NCBI GenBank assembly: GCA_019916065.1
Contig: CM034238.1
Coordinates: 39,833,375-39,897,374 of the forward strand
Direction: 5' to 3'
DNA length: 64,000 nucleotides
Origin: Vitellaria paradoxa
Lineage: Eukaryota > Streptophyta > Magnoliopsida > Ericales > Sapotaceae
Each line of letters starts with the position of its first letter. The stretch's first letter is position 1. A program made the position numbers and the translations under genes. Shown here piece by piece: positions 1 through 12,844 of this stretch. Under the pieces are notes generated by a model. The model was not told the DNA's origin and did not search any database. It saw only the letters and a list, made by a program, of their open reading frames with translations.

Positions 1-1925
1 CAGAAAATAGAAAATTAAACCAAATGTCACCTTAGGTTTGGAAAATGAACTTAAATGGTTGAATGAATATATCAAAGTACCTTTGCTGATGAGATTATTA
101 AAATAAAAAATATTTATTTCAATGTTTTCTTTGTTTTTGTTTATTAATAATACGTGTGTGCTACAATTTGGCGAAATCACTCCAAATCTTTGGTGGAATC
201 TTTTTGGGTGTGTGTGTGCATTTTTACAATTTGGTGAAGTCACTCCAAATCTTTGGTGGAATCTGTTGACTTGCCATTTGCTTTTGAAAATTGCACAATC
301 ACGAATAATTTGGGAAAGAACAAATATTGACATGCCAAATTGGCATACAATAACAATTCACACAAAATTTTGCAAGAACAGGTTATTAATTGTGCTTGAT
401 TCTTTTTTACTTTTATATAAATTAATTAATTAATTATTGTTAAATTGCTTTATAAAAGCCCGTTCGTATTAAAGATAAGATGCCCTGCCCGATCTAAGGT
501 CTCAATTTGGGACCTCCAAAAGGAATATTTGAAACTTCTTTATTTTCTTCGATCCATTGTTTATTATACGAACATATACACACCACTATCACAAATTTAT
601 TCTGCCGTCAAACCATTGAAGGAATTTCCACAGCAAAAATTATTACTGGCAGCTAGCTTTTTAGTATACATGAGAATAAGGAATTTAATCGCAGGAGGGA
701 TTTCGATAAAAACTCCCCCACGTGTCCTCCAAAAAAAATATTTTATTTAGAAAAAAAAAAATTATTATATAATAGTCATTAGAATGAATATACATAATTT
801 TTTACCTCACTTGTAATATGTATTGATTGATATTATATATGCATTTATGGAATGCTGTAACTAAAAGAATATGAGAATATTTAACGTTAAAGTTGTAACC
901 CATACTCATTATATTTAGACATTAATAAACGGTAAATATTTAAGCAAAGCAAAAAGAGTGGTGTAAGATTGCAGAAAACTCGTTCTAGCAAGCAGGTGAT
1001 TTAAAAACTTTTAGGGCTATTTTTAGAGCCTAGTTTGAGTAGGTTTCTTTTATATATGTATATATAATAAAAGTGTACACACATAATATGTGCAATTTTT
1101 GTTAAATTTTTTAAAATAAAAATTATTTCAAAATTCATTTGTGTAATTTAATTACGGGTATAAATTTAAAAAATGTTGTGGTTAAAAATTTAAATTTTAT
1201 TAAATGACCTAATTAAGGGTAATTTTTAGAAATTATTTAATTTAACATTTGAATTTGATGAAAAGTTAAAGGATAATTTAGAAAATTAAAACATTTCACT
1301 AAAATTGAAGTTTGATTAACTTTTTGGTTTCACTAATACCCTTAGGTTTTCTTTCATAATAATGTGGATATATATATATATATATATATGACGTGTTATA
1401 AATCTAAAATAACTTCATATTAGGGTTTTGTAAGTATTGTGTTGAAAGAAAAACTAAAAATAAGATTAAAAGGGTCTTTCTAAAAATCTCTTTAAAGTTC
1501 TTTCTTCTTCTATTACAATCTCTGTTGTCGGAAATTCATAGTAAAAACTTGATTATATCATACCCGTGAACATAGGTACATTATTTAACCACATAAATCT
1601 TGTATTTCTTTTTGTGATTGTTCTTGTTTCATTTATTTGTAATATTCATTTGTATTGCTAAGATGATCTAGATTTCAAACAACACTTAATAATTAATAAA
1701 TTTTTACTATTTCAAAATCATTAAAAAATGATAATGTAAGAGTTATTTTTATTTATCAAGATCATGCATATCAAGTTAGGAGTTTGTAACGTGATCCACT
1801 GTTCGAATGTCCCAACGACCTAAAACCATTAACCCCTTAACAATTGTATTATAGTAGAAAATTACAAATAAAAGTAATATGAGGTACCAAAAGAAAATTA
1901 AAAACAGCTCCTTGGTCAAAATAGG
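1..1925. other. AT-rich intergenic DNA
   Basis: No gene is recognised. The short ORFs here show no family motif and sit in biased sequence. A 63-bp tandem duplication lies at about 162-287: the motif ACAATTTGG...TGGTGGAATCT occurs twice. A TATATA run lies near 1366-1388. The first 30 bases resemble the end of the MITE-like block found upstream of the PR-1 genes near 43740. Confidence 0.5.
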
Positions 1926-2085
1926 GTCTGTTTGTCCACACCAAATTTTGCCAAAATTCATCAACTTTAACTAATTTTTGTATTTTTCTTCAATCAAAAT
2001 TTTTCACCTATCACCTTTATGTCACATTTTTTCACTTTTATTGTACTTTTACCTTCACTTTTTGTCTACCAAACACCCCCATAGT
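1926..2085 (-). mobile_element. MITE-like repeat, family 2
   Basis: The ends read GGGTCTGTTTG and CAAACACCCC. The reverse complement shares runs such as AAAAGTGA..GTGAT..TGA..AAATTTTGATTGAA with copies at about 11047-11200 and 13148-13290. There is no coding capacity. Superfamily not assigned. Confidence 0.45.
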
Positions 2086-2099
2086 TTCTAAAACATCTA

Positions 2100-3900
2100 A
2101 TTATCCTAGTTCCGACACTTCCCTTATTATACCCTCATATAATAATATTTACTTCATGTATGATAAACTTTGAATTTTCAACCCATGCAAACCAACCAAG
2201 TATTAAACATGGGCATGCGAATGGAAAAACAAGCATTTAGGGTCTACAAACCCCCTTATTTCTAGCTCAAAATAAGGCCAAAAACACAAAGATATAGGGG
2301 TAGTAGATGATGGATGACCCCCCCCCATCTTCCTTCACTCATGCAGAATGATAATTTTGCTTTTACGAATAAAACGGTGATGGATAAATGCTAAACATAA
2401 TAATCTACACAAATATCAGGTCACAATAATTAGAGTCACGTAACATTATCTGGAGCAAAGATTGAATAAAAGTTAATAATACAAAATAAATAAAGTTTCA
2501 GCACACCACATGTACAACAATATTCCAATAATAATAAAATCATATTAAGGTCTAATATAGCTTGTTAACCCCAAAACAAACTCCTAAAATAAAAGAGGAC
2601 GAGATACCTTGTATTTTGAGGTATATACAAGATCATACAAACTCTACAACCGATAAAAAAATACGGTTAAATCTTATGACCTGTGGGTCCAATTAGTTCA
2701 TCATACCAAGTTAAGCCCTAGCCTACATAAAATTTATAAAGGAATGAGCACTAATCCATGTGTCCTCACTAAAATAGAACATATAATCATGTCCTATCAT
2801 GATATTATCATAAGTTAAGATAATATGTTATTAATAATATCAAAGCAATAAATTACATGGTCAACTTATAATCTAATGTAAACAAACCATAATTAAAATC
2901 TCAAATATCAACATATAGTATCTAAAATACAAATGGGTTTTTGGTATTCTGCAAGGTCAGTATAAAATTATAGAACTTTACACAAACACATCGTCCCATG
3001 GTGGTATCAACCTCTTAAGGCTAAGCCATAGAGTATAACGTCATTCCGTGGTAGTGTCTACATCTAAACTAGTGTTTGCCCCTAAGTCGTAGTCATAAAT
3101 TCTCACGTTATCCTGTAGTGATGTTTATATTTGGTCTAATTACTACCAAAGTAATCACACCATCATGTGGTGATGTATGCCTCATAGGCCTAGGCTATAA
3201 AAGTAAATCATGCCACCCGTGACATTTGTCTCATCTTGTAGGAACGAGTAATACAATCTCTCATGTGGGGTTCTAGATTTTCAACCATTAAATAGATACA
3301 TCTCAACCTAATATTACCTTAATAAAAACATCGTAAAATCAATATAATATCTCACATAAAATTAATATCTCAACCATTTATCTTAATAAAATAAAATAAC
3401 CCTTAAAAATCAAAGCTTTAAATTAAGCTCAACATTAAGCATCATATCATTATATCTAAAAACCGAACATGTTATTCCATGAAACATAATAATAACACAA
3501 CAAATTCGAAGTTCAACTTTATCGAACCTATGTTGCCTGAACAAGGCTTTCGTACTCACGAGCATGCGGATGGTTGCTGCCAACATAGTTGTACTAGGAT
3601 ATTCAAATGGGCGTGTGTATAGCTCCAGCATGCGCATGGCCGTCTAAACAAAAACAATCAGTTTCTTTCGGTTTTGGTTTTGGTTAATTAAATAGTCTCT
3701 ATTTTTATTCAAAACCAAGTTTTTAATCCCAATCTAGAATATGGCCAAATAGATTGTTTTCAGTATGCCTCGATTCAATTTCGCACAGAGGGATTCATGT
3801 TAAATTTCCAAACCAAAACCATATCCCGTGGACAATTGACACCAATTATTCAATGTAAGTAACAAAAAAACAATATCCCAAAAACTCAAGCATCATAAAA
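2100..3900. repeat. Intergenic DNA with degenerate tandem motif
   Basis: No gene recognised. Between about 2985 and 3240 a motif of the form CGTCATCCCGTGGTGATGT..ACAT recurs about five times (near 2990, 3038, 3105, 3157 and 3210) at 48-67-bp spacing. The copies are strongly diverged. This may be the remains of a retroelement non-coding region. The ORF at 3410-3637 has no recognisable domain. Confidence 0.4.
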
Positions 3901-4066
3901 ATGCACAAGAAACCCCCACCTTCAATTGAGAAGTTCAATCCAAAGAGAAACGAAAGACAGAGTTCGAATCGAAGTCGTCAAGCTTTCTTCTTCATCTTCC
4001 TCGAGCAAAACAAGCAAATTCTCTACCCTAAGCAATCTCCCAACTCTAAACAATACTTAGTCATTC

Positions 4067-4070
<4 letters not shown>

Positions 4071-4107
<37 letters not shown>
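4071..4107. repeat. (CT)n microsatellite
   Basis: A run of about 18 CT dinucleotides followed by a C-rich stretch. It lies in gene-free sequence (3901-5316) with no recognised coding region. Confidence 0.9.
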
Positions 4108-4109
<2 letters not shown>

Positions 4110-5316
4110 CCCCCCTCCCCCTTATTTATTACTAACTGGTTCCACTTCTTCCGCTAACATATGGTATATATAGTATAAATGATAAATGATAGGTGGTCAA
4201 GGGTAAGAAAACGACCAACACACCCTAGAGAGGTTAAGGCCACGTAGAAGGAAATCTCAAACCCTCTCAATGCTAACACACACTTATATATGTATGTATG
4301 TATGTATCAAACCAGGCTCAGGGTGGTGGCTCTTGAAAGAGTTTAGAGGACACATTGTCATTCTGACGCACGTCCACATAGTTTGCATCGCTTGTTGTTC
4401 GAACGCAGGTTTAAACAGAGTTTCAAACTTGGAAAGTTTTTAAGTATTGAGAGTGCCAGTCATTGAACAATTTCATAAATTATCTTATAAAACATTAATC
4501 TTAAACCAAAGGTTCAATTTAAGAAAACACGGCATTAATAATAACGAAAGTACTCAACACCCCCTGAAAAAACTTGGGCTTTACTTGACTTCTTAAATTA
4601 TAATTAGTCATTGAGTATGGGATTAATTATTCTCAATTTCATACCACATGCGTTGAAAGACTGATACATATAATACTAACTAAACGGTTTTTGACTTGAA
4701 ATGGCTTGGAAAGAAATCTCCTCATAGGCTATTTTTCTTTTCAGTGCGGGACACAATGTCAGCAATTATACAACTCATTAAAGCACAATATTGCAGAAAA
4801 TAACAAACGTGTATGGACAAGCCTAAATTTGTACGTGCTATATATATATAGACTCTGCCATAAAAATTCCTATGCAACTGTTTGTTTTTGTTTTCATTTT
4901 TATTTTTTGTTTTTTTTATTTTTTATTTTGTTGCCTTTAGTCTATGCTTGTCGGAATTATCTTCTGGAATTTATTATTATTAGAAATAATGGGATACCCC
5001 CAGCGACTTGTGAGAAGATTTATGGCACAACAAGGGGTGGCGTCACGTACAGACTGGTTGGGTCAATTAATCTCACCAGCCAAAAAAAAATTTCAAATTT
5101 TTTTTTTCTTATATTTAAAGTATTTCAGTAACTTTGACCCTATGGAATTTTTTTTTTAACCCATCATGATAATTTTAAATTAAAATTTTTTATTTGAATA
5201 TATTATCTAAAATTTTTGAAGCCGTCACTAAGTATAACTAACCCCAGTTAACCCTAAGACTTCTATTATTAAAAACTAAATCCTAAATATACATACATCT
5301 ACTTTAGTTATTATAT

Positions 5317-5478
5317 AGGCCTCGTTTGATTTGCTGAAAAATAACAAAAAATTCTATAAATCTCTGTTAACTTTATATCACATCAATTTTTTTCTTTAAC
5401 TGCACGCATTACGAATTCTCAATTTATTTCAATTTATCTCAAGTTATCTCACTTTTTCTTACTGCAAACAAACCCTAT
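5317..5478 (-). mobile_element. MITE-like repeat, family 1
   Basis: The ends GGCCTCGTTTG and CAAACAAACCC are near inverted repeats flanked by TATA. In reverse complement it shares a core (GAGATAA..TTGAGATAAATTG, then CGTAATGCGTGCAGT) with 11997-12167 and several other copies. No coding capacity. Confidence 0.55.
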
Positions 5479-5517
5479 ATTCGCGTACAAAAGATTCAAA
5501 CCTCAATTGCTCTGATA

Positions 5518-5544
5518 TTATTATTATTATTATTATTATTATTA
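5518..5544. repeat. (TTA)n microsatellite
   Basis: About nine TTA/ATT units in a row. Confidence 0.85.
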
Positions 5545-5626
5545 AGTGTATCTATGCGTGCAATCTTTGGTATATTGTAGATACATAAACTTTTTTTTTT
5601 CTTTTTTTAATTCTTTTGTGCTACTT

Positions 5627-5889
5627 CTTGGTACGTGGGAGTCCGCAGCTGTTTTTTCCGTAAGGGGTGCGCTTAGGGCGAGACACGCTCCGTAACCCTA
5701 GCCGGCAAAGGGCCACGAAGGGTAAACTAGCCTAGGCAAATCCTAGCTACCCAGCTCGACCAAGGGAGCTGTTAGAAGCTCGCCACAATAAACGGAAGGT
5801 TGTCCCACTGAAGAGAGATTCGAACTTGAAATCTTAAGAACCGAGCCCATCAGCTGCTCCCGAACTCCACTCGGCCACCCCGAAGGGTT
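5627..5889 (-). mobile_element. tRNA-derived SINE (copy S1)
   Basis: Read on the minus strand, the head holds an RNA polymerase III A box (TGGCCGAGTGG) and, about 50 bp on, a perfect B box (GTTCGAATC). Near-identical 16-17-bp duplications (TTCTTTTGTGCTACTT type) flank it at 5611-5626 and 5890-5906. The body past the tRNA-like head shares stretches with S2, such as GGCAAAG..CCACGA and GGTAAAC.AGCCTA. The 3' end reads GTACCAAG. A functional tRNA is excluded by the absence of acceptor pairing and by the 263-bp length. Confidence 0.8.
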
Positions 5890-5906
5890 TTCTTTTTGTG
5901 CTACTT

Positions 5907-7086
5907 TTCACCATCTCTTGTTGACCTTACACAAATATATGCTTGTCTAATTTGATCGTAACAATTTTGTAGTTAAACTCCATTTAGTTAGAGTTGTTAT
6001 TAGAGGTTATAAAATCATTATTCTGTCATGCACGTTACTAAATTTGTTTTTAATAAATTCTTTTAATTAGTAGTGTAGCTGTATTTTATATTCTTCAACT
6101 TTCACAATTTTTATTAATTCTTTTAATTTTGTCACCTTTGTTGGCAAGGGATTATCTAAGACGATTAGGGGGCCGTTTGATACACACACAAATTAATTGT
6201 TATCAATTTCTTTCAACCTTTTTTAGCATTTTGTCTCAAACACAAAATTAACTTTTACTTTTTCAACTTTAATCAAAATTTTAAAATTTTTCTAACTTTT
6301 GTTATTTTTTTTTCTAATTTTTATAATTTTTTACTAAATATTTAACTAATCATCAAAATGTCGCGTATTACTTCCAAATACAAAATTGCAATTTTTTTTT
6401 TTTTGGCCCATACACAGCCAATTTGTTTTTCATTGGCTATAATTTTGACAAGTAATCACCAATAGCTGCAAAAGAATTTTCTAGAACCTTCAATAATGTT
6501 CTCCTCTTATAATGGAAACATTTTCGAACAAATTGAGAAAGGAGAGAAAACGAAAATCAGAAAGACCACCCACCAATAAGATAAAAAATTCTCGAAAACA
6601 GACTGAAAATGACCAATATGGTAGCCAGTTGGAACATACAAATTAATGGGCAAAAGGGGTCCATATAGGCAAACGTAAGGACGAAGACTAGATGAGTTCC
6701 AACCTCGGTCCAACTGGCCGACAAGAGGTTCAGTGCCCCCAGCTGTTCAAAGGCTGTCGTTTTATGAAACAAGACTCCAATCACAAAAACAATAAATAAA
6801 TAAAATAATTTCAAAAAAAAATTAGGGACCCAGTGAGAAGAGACAAAAGGTTGAGTTAAGTGACAGAGATGCTGATTGCTTCGCTGGCTGGCAACCTCTG
6901 CGTACGTGCGGACAGCTCAACTCCCCAGTCTTCCAGCCACGCATACCCATGCATTATTTTTATCAAATTTAGTGTTTAGTCATTGTTCAACTTTTTAAAT
7001 GAAGAATGGGTATACAAATATATATATATATATATATATATATGTCGTATACCTTGAGAATTATAATTGATTAGCATCAAAATGTT
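5907..7086. other. Intergenic DNA
   Basis: No gene recognised. A MITE-like start, GGGGGCCGTTTGATAC, lies at about 6169. A GC-richer stretch at 6640-6950 has short minus-strand ORFs without family motifs. A (TA)n run lies at 7018-7042. Confidence 0.4.
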
Positions 7087-7105
7087 ATTACTTTTATATA
7101 TTCTT

Positions 7106-7368
7106 CTGGGGTTGGGGAGAAGTGGGCAACTGCTATCTATGGGTGCGCACTGGATGAAACCCACCCCGTGACTTTACCTGGCAAAGAACCACGAGTAGGT
7201 AAACCAGCCTAAGCAAGCTCTGGCTGACCGGCTCAGCCGGAAAGGCCGTTGAAGATCCCCTCCACATTAAGAGGAAAGACCGCCCCTGAAGGACTCAAAC
7301 TCGAGACCTCACGTGGCTCGACCCCTACAACCCCGACCTTTGACCAACCCGACTATCCCTTTCGGAGC
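7106..7368 (-). mobile_element. tRNA-derived SINE (copy S2)
   Basis: Minus-strand insertion of the same family as S1. The B-box-like GTTTGAGTC and an A-box-like segment near the head are visible. It is flanked by a long duplication, ATTAC(C)TTTTATATAT(T/C)CTT, at 7087-7105 and 7369-7388. The central CCGTGA..GGCAAAG..CCACGAG..GGTAAACCAGCCTA block matches S1. No reading frame. Confidence 0.75.
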
Positions 7369-7388
7369 ATTACCTTTTATATATCCTT

Positions 7389-8437
7389 GTTCAAGGTGTG
7401 ATTGGTGAATCTTTTAAAATTCTAACTTCTAATTTTTTTAATAAAATTTATGGAACACAATTTTTTTCTAAAAGGGACGATTTTAACTTTTTTTTTTCAA
7501 TTTTTTAAATTTTTTTGAACTTTTATAAGTTTTCACTCAACACATAGTATGAACATGTATTAATATTTAGATAATAATTTTGAAAATTGACAAAATTTAA
7601 ATATAAAATGGGCCACAATAGTAAGTCATATTTTAGCATCACTAGCTAAAAATTATCTTCTGACTATTTAGTTTTTTAACATTTTTTAAATAATCAAAAT
7701 TATCCTCTTATGATATTTAAAATTTTTGAGACCATGTAAAGTAAAATATTAAATTAAGAAAAAAAGTAAAAAATAAGTTACTAAAAATTTATATTTTTTT
7801 ATCTAAAATACAAAAAAAAAAAAAAAAACAAAAACTAGCTTTTTAAGTAGTTACAATTATTAAAAAGCTAATTTTTTCTTCCCAAACTAATTAATCTAAA
7901 CTATTAAAAATTAGCTATTTTTTTTACTAAACTAAACCTAAGATTTACTAGTAACAATTTTTTTATGAATTTTTGTTTTAGTTTTTAGCTTTCAACTTTC
8001 TTGGATTTTTAAATTAACATTTTGAGTACTTTTAGAGTGATAAAAAGTGAGATAAAATAAGATAAGTTATGAATTCGTAATTCATGCAGTAAGATAAAAA
8101 TTAAATAATTTTTAAAAATTTTTAGATATTTTAAAAAATTTTTAAATATTTACAATAAATTAAATAGAGCCTTTATAAAAACTAATTTTATAAATGCATT
8201 TGGTGTGTTTGGTGTGTTTGTGAACAGAAAGATAAGTGCTGACTATGTATTTGGAAATTTAAAATTTTCCCCAAAACCAAATTTGGTTGTTATTCATTTT
8301 GAGGAAAGGTTTCCCCATTTTATCATTTCCAAAACTTCAAGTGTTTAAATATTAATTATGAGTTTTGCTTATCCCGTCATCCCCCAATCCATTCCAGGCT
8401 GTTCACTTTCTCTCTCAACGCACTCTCTCTCTCTCTC
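7389..8437. other. Intergenic DNA upstream of the DUF1005 gene
   Basis: AT-rich with homopolymer runs. A partial MITE family 1 copy lies at about 8035-8172 (AGTGATAAAAAGTGAGATAA...CGTAATTCATGCAGTAAGA). No gene recognised. Confidence 0.45.
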
Positions 8438-8449
8438 TATAAATATATA
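8438..8449 (+). promoter_or_regulatory. TATA box of the DUF1005 gene
   Basis: TATAAATATATA lies 80-90 bp before the start codon at 8529, just after a CT-rich tract. That predicts transcription starting near 8470 and a 5' leader of about 60 bases. Confidence 0.75.
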
Positions 8450-8528
8450 CCCTCCACCATGTAACCCCACCAACCGTCCACGCTTCGTAGCATTCAACAA
8501 CTAAGTTCAAGCACGGTAGTCCATAACA

Positions 8529-10367
8529 ATGGACCCTTGCCCTTTCGTGCGAATCGTCGTCGGAAACCTGGCCGTGAAACTTCCGGTGGCATCAAAACCC
8601 GCCTTCTCCGCCGTTCACCCATCGTCGTCACCCTGCTTCTGCAAGATCAAGCTCAAGAACTACCCTTCTCAGATCGCTTCGGTCCCTTTAACTTCACAAC
8701 ATCACGAAGACGACCACGCCCCTCCTTTACCGGCAACGGCTTGCTTTAACCTCACCAAATCTCAATTCAAGAAACTGGTAAACAAATCGAGCAGCCTGAA
8801 GATCGAGATCTATACTGGCCGAAGAGGGAACACTTGTGGATTGAGTTCTGGTAAGCTTTTGGGGAGTGTTTTGGTGCCGTTGGAGGGTAAAGCGGTGGAA
8901 TCTAGAGCTGTTGTGATTAAGAATGGATGGGTTTCGATCGGCGGCGCCGGGGCAAAGGGGTCGTCGTCGACGCAATTGCATTTGAATGTCAAGGCCGAGC
9001 CAGATCCGAGATTTGTGTTCCGGTTCGATGGTGAACCCGAATGTAGTCCTCAAGTGTTTCAAGTGAATGGGAATGTTCGACAACCTGTTTTTACTTGCAA
9101 GTTCAGTTTCAGAAACTCCGGCGAGCACAATCTGAGATCAAGGTTAGAATTGATTTATAACACCAACACCTAGGCCCGAGTTTTGCAAACCCCGTTAACA
9201 TTTCTATTAATTCTAAAATTTTTCTAAAACTTTCAAAAAATTCTAATAGAAAAATCAAACAAACGAAGGAATTTATTCAAGAAAATTATGATGCACAAGT
9301 TAAAAAATTTTTACTAAAATCTGTTCAAATAGAATTATTTATCTATAAAAAAACATAATTTGATGAATGGGCTCCTGATACTGGGAAAAAAATTACTCAA
9401 ACTAACACTCAAAAAAGGATTACTCAAACTCAGTTTTTGTTTTTTTTTTTTTTTTTTGGGTTTTTTTTTTTTTAGTTGTTAACGTTCTTTTAGTGTTTTT
9501 GAAAAATTAATGAAATTTTAATAATGAATGATGTTTCTCGTTAATGAATTCTAGGAATAAAGAGTAATAATACTACTAAATGAAGCTTAGTTTTCGAGTT
9601 GGTGGTTCTAAGTTCTAATGTTTGCATTGTTGAATTTCTTGTTCTACAGATCGTCAATGGTAGATCCAAGCACGTCCAAGCGTTGGTTCAAATTACCACT
9701 TAGAAGTGCGAGCAAAGAACAAAACGTCAAGGACCGAAAAGGGTGGTCTATTACCATCCACGACCTCTCCGGATCGCCGGTCGCTGCGGCGTCGATGGTT
9801 ACACCTTTTGTGCCGTCGCCGGGTTCCGACAGGGTCAGCCGATCAAACCCGGGTGCATGGCTGATCCTCCGCCCCGGCGATGGCACGTGGAAGCCCTGGG
9901 GGCGCCTCGAGGCCTGGAGGGAGCCTGGCTACACCAACCACCACCTCGGTTACCGCTTCGAACTCCTCCCCGACGCCGCCACGGGCGTCGTGGACGCCGT
10001 CACGCTCGCCGACTCAGCTCTCGGCGCCAAAAACGGCGGCAAATTCACCATCGACATCATCACCGGCGTCACCCCGGCTTCCACCCCCCGCAGCAGCTGT
10101 GACTTGGGGTCCGGGTCTGAAAGGGGGTCGGGTTCTTGGGCGCAGTTCTTGTACCGTGGTTTCGTGATGTCGTCGACGGTGGAGGGCGACGGAAGGTGCA
10201 GCAAGCCCGAGGTGGAGGTCGGCTTGCAGCACGTGACGTGCACGGAGGACGCTGCGGCGTTCGTAGCGCTTGCCGCTGCAGTGGACCTGAGCCAGGAGGC
10301 TTGCCGGCCCTTCTCTCGGAAGCTCCGGAGGGAGCTGAGGCAGCCAAGTCAGGAATTTGTCGTTTGA
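8529..10367 (+). CDS. DUF1005 family protein, two exons
   Basis: Encodes a 443-residue plant protein of the DUF1005 family; no biochemical role is established for this family to my knowledge. Exon 1 is 8529-9142 and exon 2 is 9650-10367. The 507-bp intron has a CAAG|GTTAGA donor and a CTACAG|A acceptor; an Arg codon is split 2+1 across it. The start MDPCPFVRIVVGNL, the CFCKIKLKNYPSQ segment, the G..GWVSIGG stretch, GWSITIHDLSGSPVAAASMVTPF, NPGAWLILRPGDGTWKPWGRLEAWRE and the C-terminal GFVMSSTVEGDG..SKPEVEVGLQHV..EDAAAFVALAAAVDLS all follow the family pattern. Length fits relatives of about 420-490 residues. I see no signal peptide or membrane segment. Exon 2 is distinctly GC-rich compared with the AT-rich surroundings. 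The gene stands alone with nothing linked in function beside it. Confidence 0.9.
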
Positions 10368-12844
10368 TTTGGCCGAGCTTGTCGTTTTGTCACAGCAACT
10401 AACAGCAGTTTTTTAGCTGTTCTCCACTGTGCGCTGTGTCCAGTTACTTGACAGTTGGACGCGATTCATTATTTGAAATGTTTTCTTTTTTTCTTTTTTT
10501 TTTTTTCTGAATTTGCAATTCTATTTATTCATTATTTATAAATATATATATTCTCGGTTTGGTATCTTCATATTTTTGTCCAGCTAATTTGTAAATTCAA
10601 TTTTAATAATTCTGTGGCCTTGCTAGATCTCTCTGGGACAATATCCGGTAAGTTTTTTCATTAGAAAAATGTTTCTCTATAATTTTTGTCAAAAGATGCT
10701 TATAATGATGTGACACCCATAAATATAATTTATATATATATATATATAAGGTCAAAATTAAAATTAATTCAATAATACATAATTTAATACAAAATTATAA
10801 TGACTTATAGGTAAAAGATTTAATGACGGATTTAGAGAGATTTTCATTACTCAAATTTAAGTTTATTCTTAATTATATGTTTAAAAAATTAATAAAATGA
10901 TTAAATATGTCAGACAAAAAAGTTAATAAAATAATTAAATTTTTATATAATATGTTTTTGACACCCATTTTAAAATGTTTAAAAATATATAAATACTATC
11001 AAATATAAATACAACACTCATTTTCAAGTATACATGCTTCATATATTTTGGGATTGTTTGGATGGTAAAAAAGTATAAAAAAAATACAAAAAATTAATGT
11101 AAAAGTGATATATGATAAATTTGATTGAAAAAAGTTAAAAGAAGTTAATAATTTTTTGCAATTTTAAGTATTTTTATAGTCCAATCAGTCCCTTCATCTT
11201 GGCCAAATTAAAACATTATTGTTGTGTTTAAAGTGATAAAAAATGAGATAAGTTATAAGTTCGTAATTTGTACAGTTAAATAAAAAGTGAATTATTTTTA
11301 GAGATTTTAAAAAATTTTCAAAGATTTTTAGTAAAATTTAGTGCGCTAAATGCACCCCAAATAAAAGTTGCGTTTGATTCACTAACTTTAAAAAAAAAAA
11401 AAAATTGATTATCAAACTTTTTTAATTTTCCCTAACTTTTTTTTATCAAATTTAAAATTAGTTTTTATCCACCTTTATCGGGGAGTATACAACGACATCT
11501 CACTAGGTGTATACAATTACCGAAAGTGACAAAATTCAATACTAACTAATTTTTAAAAATACATTAAGTCGAAACATATCAAAACTATTAATAGAATCCC
11601 AAATAAAATAAATTCATCATTTTTAGATATTCCATGATACGGTCTGACACTCAAATTGCCATTCCATACTCCTCTGGGTCTGAAAGACATGTAACAAAAG
11701 AGTATGATCTGAACCTTAGTAAGTAACCATTTACCATAGGTAATGCATCAAATACAATAGAAAATTATTATTTTCAATACATTTATAAAAAAAAAAAAAA
11801 ATTGAGCTAATACAAAAATTCAATATTTTCTAATAGCCATCATCTAAAGCAAAAACATTTCATTCAATATAAAAATAATTTCAAATCAATAAATCCCCGC
11901 ACATAAAAATCTCGAGCAATTCTATTTCGAAATCAATATAAATATTTATCTTTCATTTCTCAATGCCTAATCAACCCTAATTAAGTGTTTATCGACTAGG
12001 GTTTGTTTGGAGTAAGAAAAAATGAGATAAATTGATATAAATTGTGGTTTGGAGAAAGTTCGTAATGCGTGCAGTGAGAGAAAAAAAGTTGATGTGATAT
12101 AAAGTTAATAGAGATTTATAGAGATTTTTGGAGATTTTCAGCAAATTTTTTCATACCAAACGGGCCCTATGGCCACTTAATCCTGCGGCAAGACTGGAAA
12201 TCATATTTAACTCTATAGTCAAAGTCCAAAAACAGTAAATATCTATACCAGACTCTTAGAGTTAGACCGAGTAACTTATAGATATACTCTCCACAGAAAT
12301 TATATGAGTTAGACTCTTGACTTAAGCAAAATGTGCATGAAAAGTAGCGTACATCTGACATCTCCCTGATTTATTTATCAATTACATAGTTCATTGTAAA
12401 TAAATCGATGGGGGGTTCTGTGTTAAAAAAAATTCTATACAAATTCTTAACCCTCGTTAGTATCATAGTCATCCAATTTTCATGTTATCCTCTCAACATT
12501 TCCATGAATTTAATTACCAAAATTATTCATTAAAAATCATAAAAATATTAAAAAATCAAACATTTTCTAGTCACAAAAATTTAAAAGGAAAATTTTCACT
12601 AAAATAATATTTTCCCAACAAAACATTTTATCAAACGTTTACTAGGGATAATAGACGTTCACTTTCTTCACGCTTGTAAAATACCAAAATCACCGTCAAG
12701 CAACTAGACGAGATCACCAATACAACCTCCTAATAATTAAAAAATAAAATAAAATCCAAAGATAAATACTAGTAATTTACAGCCATAATGCATTAAAATA
12801 CTATACCTCTAGTCCTAATCGTTATACTAAATATTTCATTGAAA
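10368..12844. other. Intergenic DNA with MITE-like copies
   Basis: No gene. It contains a (TA)n run at about 10732-10748, a MITE family 2 copy at about 11047-11200 and a MITE family 1 partial copy at about 11220-11360. The short minus-strand ORF at 12167-12361 shows no motif. Confidence 0.45.
11997..12167 (+). mobile_element. MITE-like repeat, family 1
   Basis: Ends GGGTTTGTTTGG and CCAAACGGGCCC form imperfect inverted repeats with TA on each side. Inside lie GAGATAAATTGATATAAATTG and CGTAATGCGTGCAGTGAGA, shared in inverted orientation with 5317-5478. No coding capacity. Confidence 0.6.

Noticed and set aside
122..750. Two frames of about 100 codons near the start, possibly an LTR or a small gene
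   Set aside because: The first is built on a 63-bp tandem duplication, neither has a motif, and no LTR ends or target duplication could be found.
5627..5889. A possible tRNA-Leu/Ser gene on the minus strand
   Set aside because: A and B boxes are present but there is no acceptor-stem pairing and the unit is 263 bp with target duplications, so it is a SINE.
8727..10402. Many long frames on both strands across the DUF1005 exons
   Set aside because: They overlap the conserved plus-strand exons and arise from GC-rich codon bias; none shows a family motif or splice logic.
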